Positions 47,486 through 57,200 are shown, counted from the stretch's first letter. The stretch is 64,000 nt of DNA from Brasilonema sp. UFV-L1 (GCF_012912105.1 NZ_QMEA01000007.1:62001-126000); one strand, 5' to 3'. A program made the numbers and translations. Notes: generated from the letters alone by a model not told the origin.

Positions 47486-48130
47486 TTAAACTGTAGACAG
47501 AACTAATGAACGCAGTTGCTCAATCCATCCAAGCAGATTATTTGTATTTAACCGATAACTTAAAGGATGGGCAATTAATCTTGCTGTACTTTCATACAAA
47601 GTTTCAGTCTCAACCAAACCATTTTCGCGTAAGGTTCGTCCTGTCGAAACCAAATCTACAATTGCCTCTGACATCCCTGTAATTGGACCTAGTTCTACTG
47701 AACCATACAGTGGTACAATTTCCACAGGTAAGTCTAGACTGTGAAAATATTCACGCGCACTGTTAACATACTTTGAAGCCACTCGACCATGAGGTGGTAA
47801 CTCTAAAGCAGAACGGTAGGGGCTTGATTGCTTCACTGCCACCGACATTCGACAATGACCAAACTGCAAATCAATCAAGTGGGCTACTTGCGGCTTTTTC
47901 TCCCGTAATACGTCATATCCGACGATGCCAAGCTGTGCTTGACCATATTCTACATACACTGGTACATCCTGGGCTCGTACCAGCAGCCCTTTAGCTTTTC
48001 CACTGGAGTCAGAAATCTGAAGTTGGCGGTTACTTGAATCCAAAAAAGCACTAAAATCTAATCCTACATCTTGTAGGATACGGATGCTATTTTTGAGGAG
48101 TTCTCCTTTTGGCAATGCAACAGTAAGCAT
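47486..48130 (-). CDS. hisG: ATP phosphoribosyltransferase, short form
   Basis: A 214-residue enzyme for the first step of histidine synthesis, joining ATP and PRPP. It begins [14 protein letters not shown], has [18 protein letters not shown] and a PRPP-binding stretch ending in [15 protein letters not shown]. It lacks the C-terminal regulatory domain, so it belongs to the short HisG type that needs HisZ for activity and feedback; hisZ is not in the window. It starts 72 bases from the divergent response-regulator gene. Confidence 0.94.
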   Translation of the reverse strand: MLTVALPKGELLKNSIRILQDVGLDFSAFLDSSNRQLQISDSSGKAKGLLVRAQDVPVYVEYGQAQLGIVGYDVLREKKPQVAHLIDLQFGHCRMSVAVKQSSPYRSALELPPHGRVASKYVNSAREYFHSLDLPVEIVPLYGSVELGPITGMSEAIVDLVSTGRTLRENGLVETETLYESTARLIAHPLSYRLNTNNLLGWIEQLRSLVLSTV

Positions 48131-48202
48131 AAGTAGTAGCGCTCAGCGCTTAGCAATCAGCAAAATAATATTATCTGATCGGTGACATCCTGATGGCTAA
48201 CC

Positions 48203-48910
48203 ATGCGAATTTTGCTTGTAGATGATGAAGTTGAATTAACTGATCCTTTGAGTCGCGTGTTAACTCGTGAGGGGTATAGCGTTGATGCGGCTTATGATGG
48301 GACGAGTGGTAGTCAACTTGCACAAGACGGTAGTTATGACTTACTGATTTTAGATTGGATGCTGCCAGGAAAAACAGGATTGGAGATTTGTCAGGAATTA
48401 CGACATCAAGGGAAAACTACGCCCGTATTGTTTCTCACTGCTAAAGATACTCTAAATGACAGAGTTGAAGGTTTAGACGCAGGTGCAGACGACTATTTGG
48501 TTAAACCTTTTGAGTTGCGGGAGTTACTCGCACGAGTTCGGGCTTTATTGCGTCGTTCCGGTTCACAAAGCTACGGTACAACACTCCAAAGGCTTGTCGT
48601 CGATGACTTAGAACTCGATAGTGACAATCAAGTTGCTTATCGTCGAGGAAGAATCATCGATTTATCAGAAAAAGAAAGTCAACTTCTGCAATATTTTATG
48701 GAAAACACCGGACAAGTGCTGACTCACGCGCAGATTCTCCAATATCTCTGGAAGGATGATGAACCACCTAGTAGCAATGTTATTGCTGCATTAATTCGTT
48801 TGTTACGGCGCAAGATTGAACAAGCTGGTGAAACATCTTTGATTCACACTGTTTACGGTAAAGGATATCGCTTTGGTGGTTCTCCACCAGAAACAGGAGA
48901 AGAAAAATAA
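48203..48910 (+). CDS. rppA: OmpR-family response regulator, RppA-like
   Basis: A 235-residue two-component regulator. The receiver has Asp51 as phospho-acceptor (LILDWMLPG), acidic residues at the N-terminus and Lys101 (VKPFELRELLARVRALLRR). The C-terminus is a winged helix (LSEKESQLLQYFMENTGQ, YGKGYRFG). The sequence style, with LDWMLPGKTGLEICQELR, matches cyanobacterial RppA, which adjusts photosystem and redox genes. The partner kinase gene is not in the window, so the specific name is less sure than the family. Confidence 0.85.
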   Translation: MRILLVDDEVELTDPLSRVLTREGYSVDAAYDGTSGSQLAQDGSYDLLILDWMLPGKTGLEICQELRHQGKTTPVLFLTAKDTLNDRVEGLDAGADDYLVKPFELRELLARVRALLRRSGSQSYGTTLQRLVVDDLELDSDNQVAYRRGRIIDLSEKESQLLQYFMENTGQVLTHAQILQYLWKDDEPPSSNVIAALIRLLRRKIEQAGETSLIHTVYGKGYRFGGSPPETGEEK

Positions 48911-48916
48911 AGTGCA

Positions 48917-49975
48917 TTATCCTTTTTCAACTTGTTCATTACTCTTAACTTTAAGATTTAATAACTGATTCATTTGACTTTGCAGCTTTTCTCGTAACTG
49001 TTGTGCTTCGTGATAACTCTCTGCTCTTTTCGTCTGTTCACCATCAAACTCAGGTGTATACAAAGTCTGAATAAAGTAATGCAGACGACTTCTCATCGCC
49101 CAAACTCCCATTGATGGAAAGAGAATAAATAATGGCATCAACGGTGATATTGGTAAAAATGGTAAATTGAATAGCCTCTGCAACTTTTTAATATTTAAAG
49201 TCCAAGGATGTAAATTTTCATTTCCAATGCAAACAACAGGTAATATGGGAATTTGATAACGTTGGCTTAATTGAATCAAACTCGGATTAAAGGTTTCTAA
49301 TTGATAGCGTTTTGCCCAACCTTTTCTCGGTCCGCGTAAACCTTCTGGTGCATATAAGAGAATTTTCCGTTCTTGTATTGCTGCTTCAAAATCATTTAAT
49401 TCTGCTCTCACGCCACCCAAAACCTTTGACCATCCAGGTGGTAACCACCAAATCACCCAAGGATGGTCAAATAACGAAACTCCAGCTAATGATTGCAAGA
49501 ACCATCCTCGTGTTTGATTTAATAGATAACCTAATGTTAAAAAGTCCCAAGGAAAACACATTCCTGCATGATTTATAGTCACAATCATTGGACCTGTTTG
49601 TGGCAAGTTTTCAATTTTGGATAACTCACCTCTAAAATAATATTTAACAATTGGAGCGATAATTTCATCTAGAAAAGCTTTTTGATAATTTGGATCAAAT
49701 TCATCTATTTCATGACGAGGTGAACGACAGCCAAGCCGTAACCAGCGGATAAAAAGTGCTAAGTAAAATCCGCCAGGAATTAAAAACAACCCGTATTCCA
49801 ACCAATTCCAACCATCTGGATCTTTATGATAATGTTGCCAGTGTCGGTTGAATAAAATCAGCCAGCCAGGAGGATACCACAGACAAAACCAATCAAACCA
49901 GCTAAATTTATAACCTTCAACTGATGTTTTTTTACATTGAAGATTAAACAGGTTATCAGAGTGTTGATTAATCAC
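48917..49975 (-). CDS. PlsC-like lysophospholipid acyltransferase
   Basis: A 352-residue membrane-associated acyltransferase. Two hydrophobic stretches near the N-terminus (YGLFLIPGGFYLALFIRWL) anchor it. The catalytic region is MIVTINHAGMCFPWDF and the second motif is YAPEGLRGPRKG. The usual HX4D is altered to H-X7-D, so either a variant of the site is used or Asp is shifted. Family members add a second fatty acid to lysophosphatidate. It is convergent with the response regulator gene, with six bases between stops. Confidence 0.75.
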   Translation of the reverse strand: MINQHSDNLFNLQCKKTSVEGYKFSWFDWFCLWYPPGWLILFNRHWQHYHKDPDGWNWLEYGLFLIPGGFYLALFIRWLRLGCRSPRHEIDEFDPNYQKAFLDEIIAPIVKYYFRGELSKIENLPQTGPMIVTINHAGMCFPWDFLTLGYLLNQTRGWFLQSLAGVSLFDHPWVIWWLPPGWSKVLGGVRAELNDFEAAIQERKILLYAPEGLRGPRKGWAKRYQLETFNPSLIQLSQRYQIPILPVVCIGNENLHPWTLNIKKLQRLFNLPFLPISPLMPLFILFPSMGVWAMRSRLHYFIQTLYTPEFDGEQTKRAESYHEAQQLREKLQSQMNQLLNLKVKSNEQVEKG

Positions 49976-50238
49976 AATAGCAGATTCGCTTCTGTCATAC
50001 TTGGATTAATCAATAATTTTAGCTTTAGAAACTTTTGATTGCCATCTCACTCTGGGCTAAGATAGTATAAACGACAAGCATATCTTGCGGGAGCGGGAAG
50101 TGTGTGCATCAAGATATGTTTCGCTCTAGCACAGGCATTATTATCAACGTTTTGTTAGCGGCAGGTGATTCTGAATGATGAATTGTGCATGAGAAAAAAG
50201 TTTCATCATTCATCATTCCAACTAAATCCAACTAAAAA

Positions 50239-50946
50239 TTATTCGTTAGCTGTTGGCGGAGCAACTGTAGTGCTTGATTGCTGAGTACGCTGTTCCCGCT
50301 TTTTTCGATCTGCTAAAAGCATATCTGACATCGCTGTCAAGGCTTGTGACATCTTCTCTATGTTAGAGTAGTACAATTCCAAATCTTTATTGAGTCTGTC
50401 ATCAGATATATGTAAGCCATTGGCAATTGCTTTTAGTGCCTCATTGCGTTTCTTTTCGTCTTTAACGAGTTCTGGCTCTGAATACTCTAATAAAGAGAAT
50501 AAACCGATCGCAAACAAGCGACTATATTTAAATTTAGAATTATTCGCTATTGCTTGTAGTGAGCCTTGAAAGTCAGCATCTCGATTTGAAGGAGTTTTTT
50601 GGCTTAACCACGCAATGAGTTCTGAAGCGCTGATGCTTGTCGCTAATCCTTGCAAACGTTGAGCATCGTGTTTGTAGCGTTGTGGATCTTCTTGTACAGC
50701 CTGAAGGAGAGCATGAAAAATCGACTCCTGATCTCGTTCTGGCTGATAGCCTTGCATGAAGCGGTCAAAAGCAGTGACGACGCCTAAGGCATAAATAGGA
50801 TCATAACTAAAGTCAACATTTACTGACAATAGATGCATTTCCACCATTAACTCTTCCACTACCCGACGATAAATAGTATTTATCGGACGGGTATGAAGGT
50901 TGTAGAAAGTTCGCTTAGTATCAGATACGGTACGGAGGTTATTCAC
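50239..50946 (-). CDS. psb29: Photosystem II biogenesis protein Psb29/THF1
   Basis: A 235-residue protein of the Thf1/Psb29 family: TVSDTKRTFYNLHTRPINTI, VVEELMVEMHLLSVNVDF and YDPIYALGVVTAFDRFMQGY are diagnostic. It acts in the thylakoid region in photosystem II assembly and repair and interacts with FtsH proteases. The C-terminus is a charged helix with a short tail. A 10-base inverted repeat (50173-50182 with 50202-50211) lies just downstream. It is divergent from an uncertain ORF that overlaps its 5' end. Confidence 0.95.
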   Translation of the reverse strand: MNNLRTVSDTKRTFYNLHTRPINTIYRRVVEELMVEMHLLSVNVDFSYDPIYALGVVTAFDRFMQGYQPERDQESIFHALLQAVQEDPQRYKHDAQRLQGLATSISASELIAWLSQKTPSNRDADFQGSLQAIANNSKFKYSRLFAIGLFSLLEYSEPELVKDEKKRNEALKAIANGLHISDDRLNKDLELYYSNIEKMSQALTAMSDMLLADRKKREQRTQQSSTTVAPPTANE

Positions 50947-51291
50947 AAAGCAAATTTCGAGGGCGACGTATTCTTATTGTCTCGCTTTAGTGCCACTTTG
51001 CCAAGTTCGGTTTTCTACTTGAGTCCGAGTTTTGTGGGCGCTGCTAAGGGCGGAGGGGAAATCTCACAGCAAGTCCTCTCCTCTTGCTTGCACGCTGACT
51101 TACTTTCACGAGCAAATTTCTTATCAGAACCGTATTGGGCGCTACCAACCACGCTACTAAATGTTTGCCATCCGGAAGAACTACCCAAACTAGCTCAAGC
51201 AATCCAAAAATCACCCAAGGTTACGGTATTGTTTCTTAACAACGAACCACTCACTCATTACAACTTAGGTAGAATGTCTGGTAACAATTGA
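50893..51291 (+). CDS. Uncertain ORF, 132 residues
   Basis: The frame overlaps the first 54 bases of psb29 antisense and the last 34 bases of the TPR gene. In the 311 bases in between it shows plausible codon use and a sensible end (ELPKLAQAIQKSPKVTVLFL). No domain is recognised. It may be a real small gene, a decayed piece, or chance; the double overlap argues for caution. Confidence 0.3.
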   Translation: MKVVESSLSIRYGTEVIHKANFEGDVFLLSRFSATLPSSVFYLSPSFVGAAKGGGEISQQVLSSCLHADLLSRANFLSEPYWALPTTLLNVCHPEELPKLAQAIQKSPKVTVLFLNNEPLTHYNLGRMSGNN

Positions 51292-53423
51292 CCAGGAACT
51301 TTAGACAAAGCCAAATTTTGTCCCTGTATACCTAACTCATTGTGGAAAGCACGAATTGTCTTGACTACATAAGCAAAAGTTGTTTGATACGCTTCAGGTT
51401 GTTTACTCATTCCATTCAAAGCTTGCAAGTGATTATCTAATGCTGCTTCTAAATGTTTAGAACGAGTTGCTTTATCACGCTCAAAATACTGCTCTGTTGC
51501 TAACTGAAAATGAGCAAGTCCGAGATTATTATGAGTGGCAAACACATCAAAACTCAGAGGCATACCGCTGAGTGAATGAGCAAGGGTAAGCGCTTCTTCA
51601 TATGAACTAATGCACTGTTCTAACAAATTTTGCCGCTCATCTTTGGAAGTTTGTGATTGATTTGCTAAGTGCCAATAGGCAGTTCCAAGATTATTTTGGG
51701 TGGCGGCGCAGGCGGGAGGAACATTAGTAGGAGTTCGATATTTCAGCGCTTCGTGGTAAGCATCAATAGCTAAGTTAAGATTTTCTGTTGGCTGCTCGTA
51801 CTGTGCTATATTCCAGTATGCTGTGCCTATATTGTTTTGAATCATGCCATATTTCAGTGGCTCTTGTTCAGGACTGTAATAGGCAAGCGCCAGTTTGTAC
51901 GCTGCAATGGCTTTCTTGAGATGCTCAACTGGTTGATTGTATTGTGCTAAATGCCAGTAAGCTGTCCCTAAATTGTTTTGGCATGCAGCATATTTTAGTG
52001 GTTCCATCTCGGCTGTGCGGAGTGATAGCGCTTCGCTGTAAGCTAGAACTGCTTGCTGCCAGTTTTCACCAGGGTTCGCAAAACGAGCTAAATCACCATA
52101 AGCTGTCCCTAAATTATTTTGCACGCGAGCGTATGTTTCCGGGTGGCTTTCTGATGAAATGAGCTTCAATGCCAAATGATAAAATTCTATCCCTTGTTCT
52201 ATGTAAGCTTGACCCTCCTCAGAATTGGGTGGTGTGCGGTAAAGCATCCAGTAGAGTGTACCCAAGTCATTCAAGGTATCAGGAACTTGGGGTGAATTCT
52301 CATCATGAGTGATTGATTCTTGATAGGCAAGAATTGCTACCATCAAGTTTTCTAGGATGGATTTTCCTTGTTCAATACGAAGGCGATATAAGTTCCCTAA
52401 GCGGTGATAAGCTGCTCCTAGCTTGACGCCTGAAGCTTGTTGTGAGTGTAATTCTTCTATCTCCTGCAGAATCTGCTTCACTTGTAAGTTCTGCTCATCG
52501 TCTTCCGCAATTGTCGTGTTAATCGTTGCGAGTACTAGCTCTGTTAATTCTTTGCTGATATGTGATGTATGCTCAGATAATGAGGTCTCGTTGGTACTTG
52601 CTTGATCAGTTGATTCCTCTTGAAGAGATTTGTTTGTTAAATTTGTTGATTTTGTTGTTGATTTTGACGGAGCAACCTCCTGGGGTTTGTTTCCACGATT
52701 CAATGATGTTTGTTCTGGAAAATCGAAATCTTCCTGAATGACTGATTTTTCTAAAGCGGATTGCTCAACCTTGCCTAACTCCAAATTTCTAGAACCAGAA
52801 AAACGTTCTGGTGAGCTTTTGTTTTGAGTTGTCGGTGTGGGTTCTCCAGCAAAGACAAAAACACCTGTACGGTAACGCCAAAACTGTGGTGCTGATTGTT
52901 GAATAGCATATAACCAAGGACGTGGTACCCACAACAGCAAACTGGATTCAAAACTAGAGAGTTGTTGCTCAGTTAAACGCAAATAGTGCAAAAATAACCG
53001 CTGTACTGCTACTGGCTGCCTAGTAAGCTGTTCGACACCCACAATTTGAAATGCTGGTACTGGTAATGGTCGTCCTGGATTGTCTTTTGATGCTCCTATA
53101 ATAGGTGGTGGATAACTAGACAACCACTGATTTATCTGAGCGATGAGATTAGGATCGCTTAAATTCAAGCGCAGGGTGACTAGTCGGGGATAGGCGGGTG
53201 TGCTCGCTTCCTGTGTATTTGACGGCTGATACAGCACTTGCCCAACAGGATAAGCCAAAGTTGAATGCAAACGCGCCGCTACCTGATTTCTCAAGTTTAA
53301 ATCATCACAGACCGCCAAAAACATTTGTCGTCTTAAACCGAGACTGAGAGCAAGTTTCAGGCGATGATACACTTGCCGATTCCAAGCAAAATTATCTGGG
53401 TGTGTCGTTTCATTTACGCTCAT
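51258..53423 (-). CDS. TPR-repeat protein with ATPase-like N-terminus
   Basis: A 721-residue protein. The N-terminal 200 residues (FAWNRQVYHRLKLALSLGLR, MFLAVCDDLNLRN, VAVQRLFLHYLRLTEQQL) have the look of a degenerate AAA/STAND-like region without a Walker A. A serine/threonine-rich linker follows. The C-terminal part has about eight TPR-like units marked by NLGTAYWHLAQYNQP and NNIGTAYWNIAQYEQP. Such proteins scaffold other proteins. The ATG at 53423 gives the sensible start; an upstream ATG adds 16 codons. Confidence 0.8.
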   Translation of the reverse strand: MSVNETTHPDNFAWNRQVYHRLKLALSLGLRRQMFLAVCDDLNLRNQVAARLHSTLAYPVGQVLYQPSNTQEASTPAYPRLVTLRLNLSDPNLIAQINQWLSSYPPPIIGASKDNPGRPLPVPAFQIVGVEQLTRQPVAVQRLFLHYLRLTEQQLSSFESSLLLWVPRPWLYAIQQSAPQFWRYRTGVFVFAGEPTPTTQNKSSPERFSGSRNLELGKVEQSALEKSVIQEDFDFPEQTSLNRGNKPQEVAPSKSTTKSTNLTNKSLQEESTDQASTNETSLSEHTSHISKELTELVLATINTTIAEDDEQNLQVKQILQEIEELHSQQASGVKLGAAYHRLGNLYRLRIEQGKSILENLMVAILAYQESITHDENSPQVPDTLNDLGTLYWMLYRTPPNSEEGQAYIEQGIEFYHLALKLISSESHPETYARVQNNLGTAYGDLARFANPGENWQQAVLAYSEALSLRTAEMEPLKYAACQNNLGTAYWHLAQYNQPVEHLKKAIAAYKLALAYYSPEQEPLKYGMIQNNIGTAYWNIAQYEQPTENLNLAIDAYHEALKYRTPTNVPPACAATQNNLGTAYWHLANQSQTSKDERQNLLEQCISSYEEALTLAHSLSGMPLSFDVFATHNNLGLAHFQLATEQYFERDKATRSKHLEAALDNHLQALNGMSKQPEAYQTTFAYVVKTIRAFHNELGIQGQNLALSKVPGQLLPDILPKL

Positions 53424-53640
53424 GGCGGCTAAAGAGCCAAAACGCAGTGGATATACCCTTTTGGGGTGCATGCAGGCAGCCTGTAAATCTAACCATGACT
53501 ACGATTTTCAAGTGATTGTGACTTTGCTCAGGATAAATCGATTCTTTGATCTTTTCTAGATAAAAGTCTTAAATTATACTATAACTCAAATAGTTTTCTT
53601 CTAAATCTTTATAATACTAAAAATATAAGACCAAAAAACT

Positions 53641-53664
53641 AGGCTCCAATAAATCTGGGAGCCT
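53641..53664 (-). terminator. Rho-independent terminator after psb34
   Basis: AGGCTCC and its complement form a stem around 53641-53664, followed on the minus strand by AGTTTTTTGG. It lies 48 bases after the psb34 stop codon. Confidence 0.75.
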
Positions 53665-53711
53665 GGAAAAACTTAAATGATTAAACTACCAATTTCTAAA
53701 ACAATTTCTTA

Positions 53712-53891
53712 TCAACTGACGCTAGACACAGAAAAAGCAACAAAAATTAAGCTACTGACCAAAATTGTAGCAGTAATTCCCAGGATAATGTAGTTTCGCT
53801 TTTGACGCTCGGTAGGAGGTTCTGCTCTATAAACTTTGGGCTCACGAGCGAAATTATTCAGACGACCACCGTCTTCTGTTGTGTAGGGCAT
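53712..53891 (-). CDS. psb34: Photosystem II assembly protein Psb34
   Basis: A 59-residue single-helix membrane protein: MPYTTEDGGRLNNFAREPKV followed by RAEPPTERQKRNYIILGIT and a hydrophobic C-terminal segment. It matches Psb34 (ssl1498-type), a PSII assembly factor that binds the CP47 module in competition with Hlip proteins. The helix covers about residues 34-55. It has its own terminator and lies between the TPR gene and thiOG. Confidence 0.92.
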   Translation of the reverse strand: MPYTTEDGGRLNNFAREPKVYRAEPPTERQKRNYIILGITATILVSSLIFVAFSVSSVS

Positions 53892-53998
53892 GAGTACAAT
53901 TCCTTATCCTGTTCATTTATTTAAATTTAACAGAAATGAGAGGATAACTCTTAATACTAAGATACAAATTGTCATATTAGTCATTAACCCTTTAACTC

Positions 53999-54033
53999 AG
54001 GACTAATGACTAAGGACTAATGACTAAGGACTA
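53999..54033. repeat. Heptamer repeat carrying the thiOG stop
   Basis: Five heptamers alternate AGGACTA and ATGACTA. The last unit contains the complement of the TAG stop of thiOG (54031-54033). Confidence 0.85.
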
Positions 54034-56175
54034 ATTAGTAATCGTCCCAGTCAGGGGTGAACTTGCAATAGCGTAGCTTTTGAGAGGCATTCTGCCAGCA
54101 AGGTAAGCCAAACGACCAGCAACTGCTGCTAAATTCATGGCATGAGCCATTGCAGGTGGATTTTGTGCCAAGGCGATCGCACTATTAATTAACAAGGCAT
54201 CTGCCCCCATTTCCATTGCTTGCGCCGCCTCAGAAGGTGCTCCAATGCCTGCATCGACTACCACTGGCACATGAGCATTTTCGATAATGATTTGAATATT
54301 GGCAGCCGTTTTCAACCCCTGTCCAGAACCAATCGGTGATGCCAAAGGCATAACTGTTGCACAGCCAGCTTCTTCCAAGTGCTTTGCCAGCATGGGGTCT
54401 GCATTAATATACGGCAATACAGCAAAACCTTCCTTTACTAACTGTTCTGCTGCTTGTAAAGTCCCAATCGGATCAGGTAGGAGATACTTTTGGTCAGGTA
54501 TAACCTCTAGCTTAACAAAATTGTTGTCTTCCTGTCCTAAAAGTTTTGCCATTTCTCGCCCCAAACGTGCGACACGAATTGCTTCTTCTGCAGTTTTACA
54601 ACCAGCAGTATTAGGCAACATCCAGATTTTCGTCCAATCTAATGCTTCGGCTAAACCTTCATGTCCAGGGGCATTGGTTTGTACTCGTCTTACCGCAACA
54701 GTGACAATTTGACAACGACTTGCAGCAACACTTTGTTGCATTTCCTGAATGCTGCGATATTTGCCAGTTCCTGTCATCAAGCGAGATTGGAAAGTTTTTC
54801 CGGCAATTTGGAGTGGTGAATCTTCTAAAGTACTGAGTTCTGAATTCTGAGTACTGAGTTCTAAGTTCTGAGTTCTATGTGTGGGATAAGTAAGCATTGG
54901 GGTAGATGACTTGGCGTGGAAGCGTGAGTAATGGAAATCAGAGAGTAAAGAGTCTATTTTTTGTTCAAGAATCAAATCCGCTAGCAATGTTGCTGTTATG
55001 GGCGCAAGAAGAATACCATTGCGGTAATGACCTGTCGCAAAGGTTAAGTTTTCACAAGGACTTGTGCCCAGAATAGGTAATTCATCTGGGGTAGCAGGAC
55101 GAAATCCCCACCAGAATTCCTCAATCGGATAATCTTGTATTTTGGGAAATAGGCGGATAGCTCTTTGTAGTAAGGCTTGAATTCCTACTGGCGTGTTGTA
55201 GGGGGTGAAACCAACATCTTCTACTGTCGCACCAATAATTATTCGTCCGTCGCGCCTCGGTACGATGTAAATGTCCTCCCCAAATAAAACCCTTGTCAAA
55301 GGTAAATCCGGCACAAATTCTGGTACTCTCACACTCAGCATTTGACCTTTGACAGGACGCACAGGTAGAGGAAATAATGCATTAGACCAAGCACCTGTGG
55401 CCAAAACATAATGTTCTGCATGAAGGATTCCTGCGCTCGTTTGTACGCCTACAACTTGCCGTTGCTGCTGTTGAATTCCTTCTACTGTAATATCTTCTTT
55501 GAGTTCAACACCAAGGGATTTAGCAGTTGCCAACAACGCTTGTGCTAATGCCCTATTATTTACTTGTCCATCTTCAGGATACCACCAACCTCCAACAACT
55601 TCTTCTCCCAATCCTGACTGATATTGATGAATGGCTTCTTTTTCTAACCAGTAAGCAGGGGAAGAAGGGGAAGATGAGGAGGATGAGCCAGATGAGGGAG
55701 AGATTTCTGATTGCTTCGCTCCGCTCGCAACGCTACGCGATTTTGAATTTTGAGATTGCGTCGCTTCGCTGTTTGTCGCACACTCCGCTAACGCAACGCT
55801 GCGCAATTTTGAATTGATTTGTCCACGCCAGACACCAGATGAGGGAAACTCTGCTGCAGTGCTGGCTCTGCTTGTCTGTTCTTGATAAACTGGAGCCAGA
55901 ATACCACAAGACCAATAACCAGTATTGATACTAGTAAACTCTTCGAGCTTGCGTGTCCAATCTGGATATAAATACAGAGAGCGTGTGCATAACTTCTGCA
56001 TTGCCTCGTCTGAGATTCTTTCAGCACCAGGTGCTAACATTCCAGCAGCAGCATGAGTAGCAGCAGCACAAAGATCGCGGCTTACCACTGTCACTTGGGC
56101 ACCGCGTAACTTTAATTCAATGGCGATCGCCATACTGATGACGCCGCCACCAATCATTAAAACGTCACTAGTCAT
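54031..56175 (-). CDS. thiOG: Glycine oxidase ThiO fused to thiazole synthase ThiG
   Basis: A 714-residue bifunctional enzyme for the thiazole part of thiamin. The N-terminal FAD oxidase has [17 protein letters not shown] and the usual ThiO C-terminal [11 protein letters not shown]. The C-terminal 258 residues are ThiG, with [22 protein letters not shown] and [10 protein letters not shown] fusion of this kind is known in cyanobacteria. Residues about 113-173 are a repeat-derived, Ser-rich insertion and the linker holds [10 protein letters not shown]-type repeats. Start and stop both fall in heptamer repeats. Confidence 0.92.
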   Translation of the reverse strand: MTSDVLMIGGGVISMAIAIELKLRGAQVTVVSRDLCAAATHAAAGMLAPGAERISDEAMQKLCTRSLYLYPDWTRKLEEFTSINTGYWSCGILAPVYQEQTSRASTAAEFPSSGVWRGQINSKLRSVALAECATNSEATQSQNSKSRSVASGAKQSEISPSSGSSSSSSPSSPAYWLEKEAIHQYQSGLGEEVVGGWWYPEDGQVNNRALAQALLATAKSLGVELKEDITVEGIQQQQRQVVGVQTSAGILHAEHYVLATGAWSNALFPLPVRPVKGQMLSVRVPEFVPDLPLTRVLFGEDIYIVPRRDGRIIIGATVEDVGFTPYNTPVGIQALLQRAIRLFPKIQDYPIEEFWWGFRPATPDELPILGTSPCENLTFATGHYRNGILLAPITATLLADLILEQKIDSLLSDFHYSRFHAKSSTPMLTYPTHRTQNLELSTQNSELSTLEDSPLQIAGKTFQSRLMTGTGKYRSIQEMQQSVAASRCQIVTVAVRRVQTNAPGHEGLAEALDWTKIWMLPNTAGCKTAEEAIRVARLGREMAKLLGQEDNNFVKLEVIPDQKYLLPDPIGTLQAAEQLVKEGFAVLPYINADPMLAKHLEEAGCATVMPLASPIGSGQGLKTAANIQIIIENAHVPVVVDAGIGAPSEAAQAMEMGADALLINSAIALAQNPPAMAHAMNLAAVAGRLAYLAGRMPLKSYAIASSPLTGTITN
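55657..55839. repeat. In-frame repeat insertion in ThiO
   Basis: The DNA mixes dispersed motifs (GCGTAGCGTTGCG-type words and TCAAAATTC) with a GAAGAAGGGGAAGATGAGGAGG run, and it keeps the ThiO frame. It encodes [16 protein letters not shown] and a Ser-rich tract that are foreign to the family. Confidence 0.75.
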
Positions 56176-56351
56176 TCGTCATTCGTCATTAGTTATTAGC
56201 CATTAGTCAAGAGTCAATAGTCATTGATCAATAGTCATTTGTCATAAAAACTAGGACTTTGAACTACCGACTTTAGACTAATAACTCGTAACTCATAACT
56301 TGTAACTCATAACTTATAACTTTTAACTCATAACTTGTAACTTGTAACTAA
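56173..56351. repeat. Tandem heptamer repeats near thiOG start
   Basis: Two zones: GTCATTAGT/GTCAATAGT units at 56173-56240, with the thiOG start codon at their edge, and ten heptamers of the form TAACTNN at 56282-56351. The second zone ends seven bases from the next gene's stop codon. Confidence 0.9.
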
Positions 56352-56358
56352 TGACGTA

Positions 56359-56757
56359 CTACCATAAGGCTCGAATCGGTTCGTCACTTTGATTTGCGTC
56401 TGATTTTGTGTCTGATGGTGATTGATTGTTACCTGATGGTTGATTATCTGTTGGTTGGTTGTTGGTAGCACCGCCTGTATCATCTTGCCTTTGGTCATTA
56501 TTAGATTCGCTTTTCTGATTTGTCTGAGCGATGTTATTTTTACCCCCGTTCGTGGGGGCATTACCAGCGCTAGTGCTATTAACATCAATATTAGCTGGGA
56601 GGACTTTTGATTCTTTGTCCTTTTGCGGTGCAGATGTTGTAGGTGCAGGTGCTTGTGCGGTATTTTGTCCACCCATTGGAAAACTAATGCCTAGCAATGT
56701 CCCAAGTAAAATTGCTAAGCCTCCAGCCATAAGAATCAGCGGTGTCCATCTACCCAT
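56359..56757 (-). CDS. Membrane-anchored low-complexity protein
   Basis: A 132-residue protein. One hydrophobic segment at about 6-25 (LILMAGGLAILLGTLLGISF) is followed by a Pro/Thr/Ala region and an Asn/Gln/Asp-rich tail with repeats of NNQPT, DNQPS and NNQSP. The tail should lie outside the cytoplasm or in the lumen. No domain is recognised. A GGAG lies about 12 bases before the ATG. It is upstream of thiOG on the same strand, with the repeat zone between. Confidence 0.65.
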   Translation of the reverse strand: MGRWTPLILMAGGLAILLGTLLGISFPMGGQNTAQAPAPTTSAPQKDKESKVLPANIDVNSTSAGNAPTNGGKNNIAQTNQKSESNNDQRQDDTGGATNNQPTDNQPSGNNQSPSDTKSDANQSDEPIRALW

Positions 56758-56867
56758 ATCGTTAATTTCTCCGTTTTAAGATTTTGATGTCCAAAGTAAT
56801 TGAGAACCTGGTTCTCAATATTGATTAAATTTAAGTTTCACTTTGCCCAAGACATTGGTTTGGTAGG

Positions 56868-57200
56868 CTAAGCGCACCCTTGCTGACTAAAGAATCGCGT
56901 GGTGTTGACTGCCGCGCTTTTCATGCCGATTTGGCGTTTGAACACTTCGCCTTCTACAAGAACTGCATAAGGAACACAGCTACCAATTCCCCGACAGTCT
57001 ACTACCTTAGCATCGTTATTGTAGAGGTCAACACCATTTTGCAGCAATATTTGCCGCAGATTGGCTCCGCGTTCGCCCTTATAGTGCTAAGGCGTTTTTG
57101 AAGCAAACCTTTCCCCATGTCTGGCAAAGGCAAGTAAGGTAGTTAGGCTTATCTTGCCAATGTAGTCAATTATCTCACTTTGAGCTTGTGCCTTGGGCAT
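56868..57200 (-). pseudogene. Decayed 2Fe-2S ferredoxin-like gene
   Basis: The minus-strand frame reads ERGANLRQILLQNGVDLYNN and then DAKVVDCRGIGSCVPYAVLV, matching a cyanobacterial 2Fe-2S protein family. The third cluster Cys is Tyr, an in-frame TAG (57087-57089) interrupts the N-terminal part, and the C-terminal third is replaced by an unrelated tail. The start region (MPKAQAQSE) is like the family, with an insertion between it and ERGAN. The gene is dead. Confidence 0.75.

Noticed and set aside
56328-56672. Second minus-strand ORF overlapping the low-complexity membrane protein
   Set aside because: The other frame (56359-56757) has a proper hydrophobic N-terminus and a ribosome binding site, so this one is a shadow.
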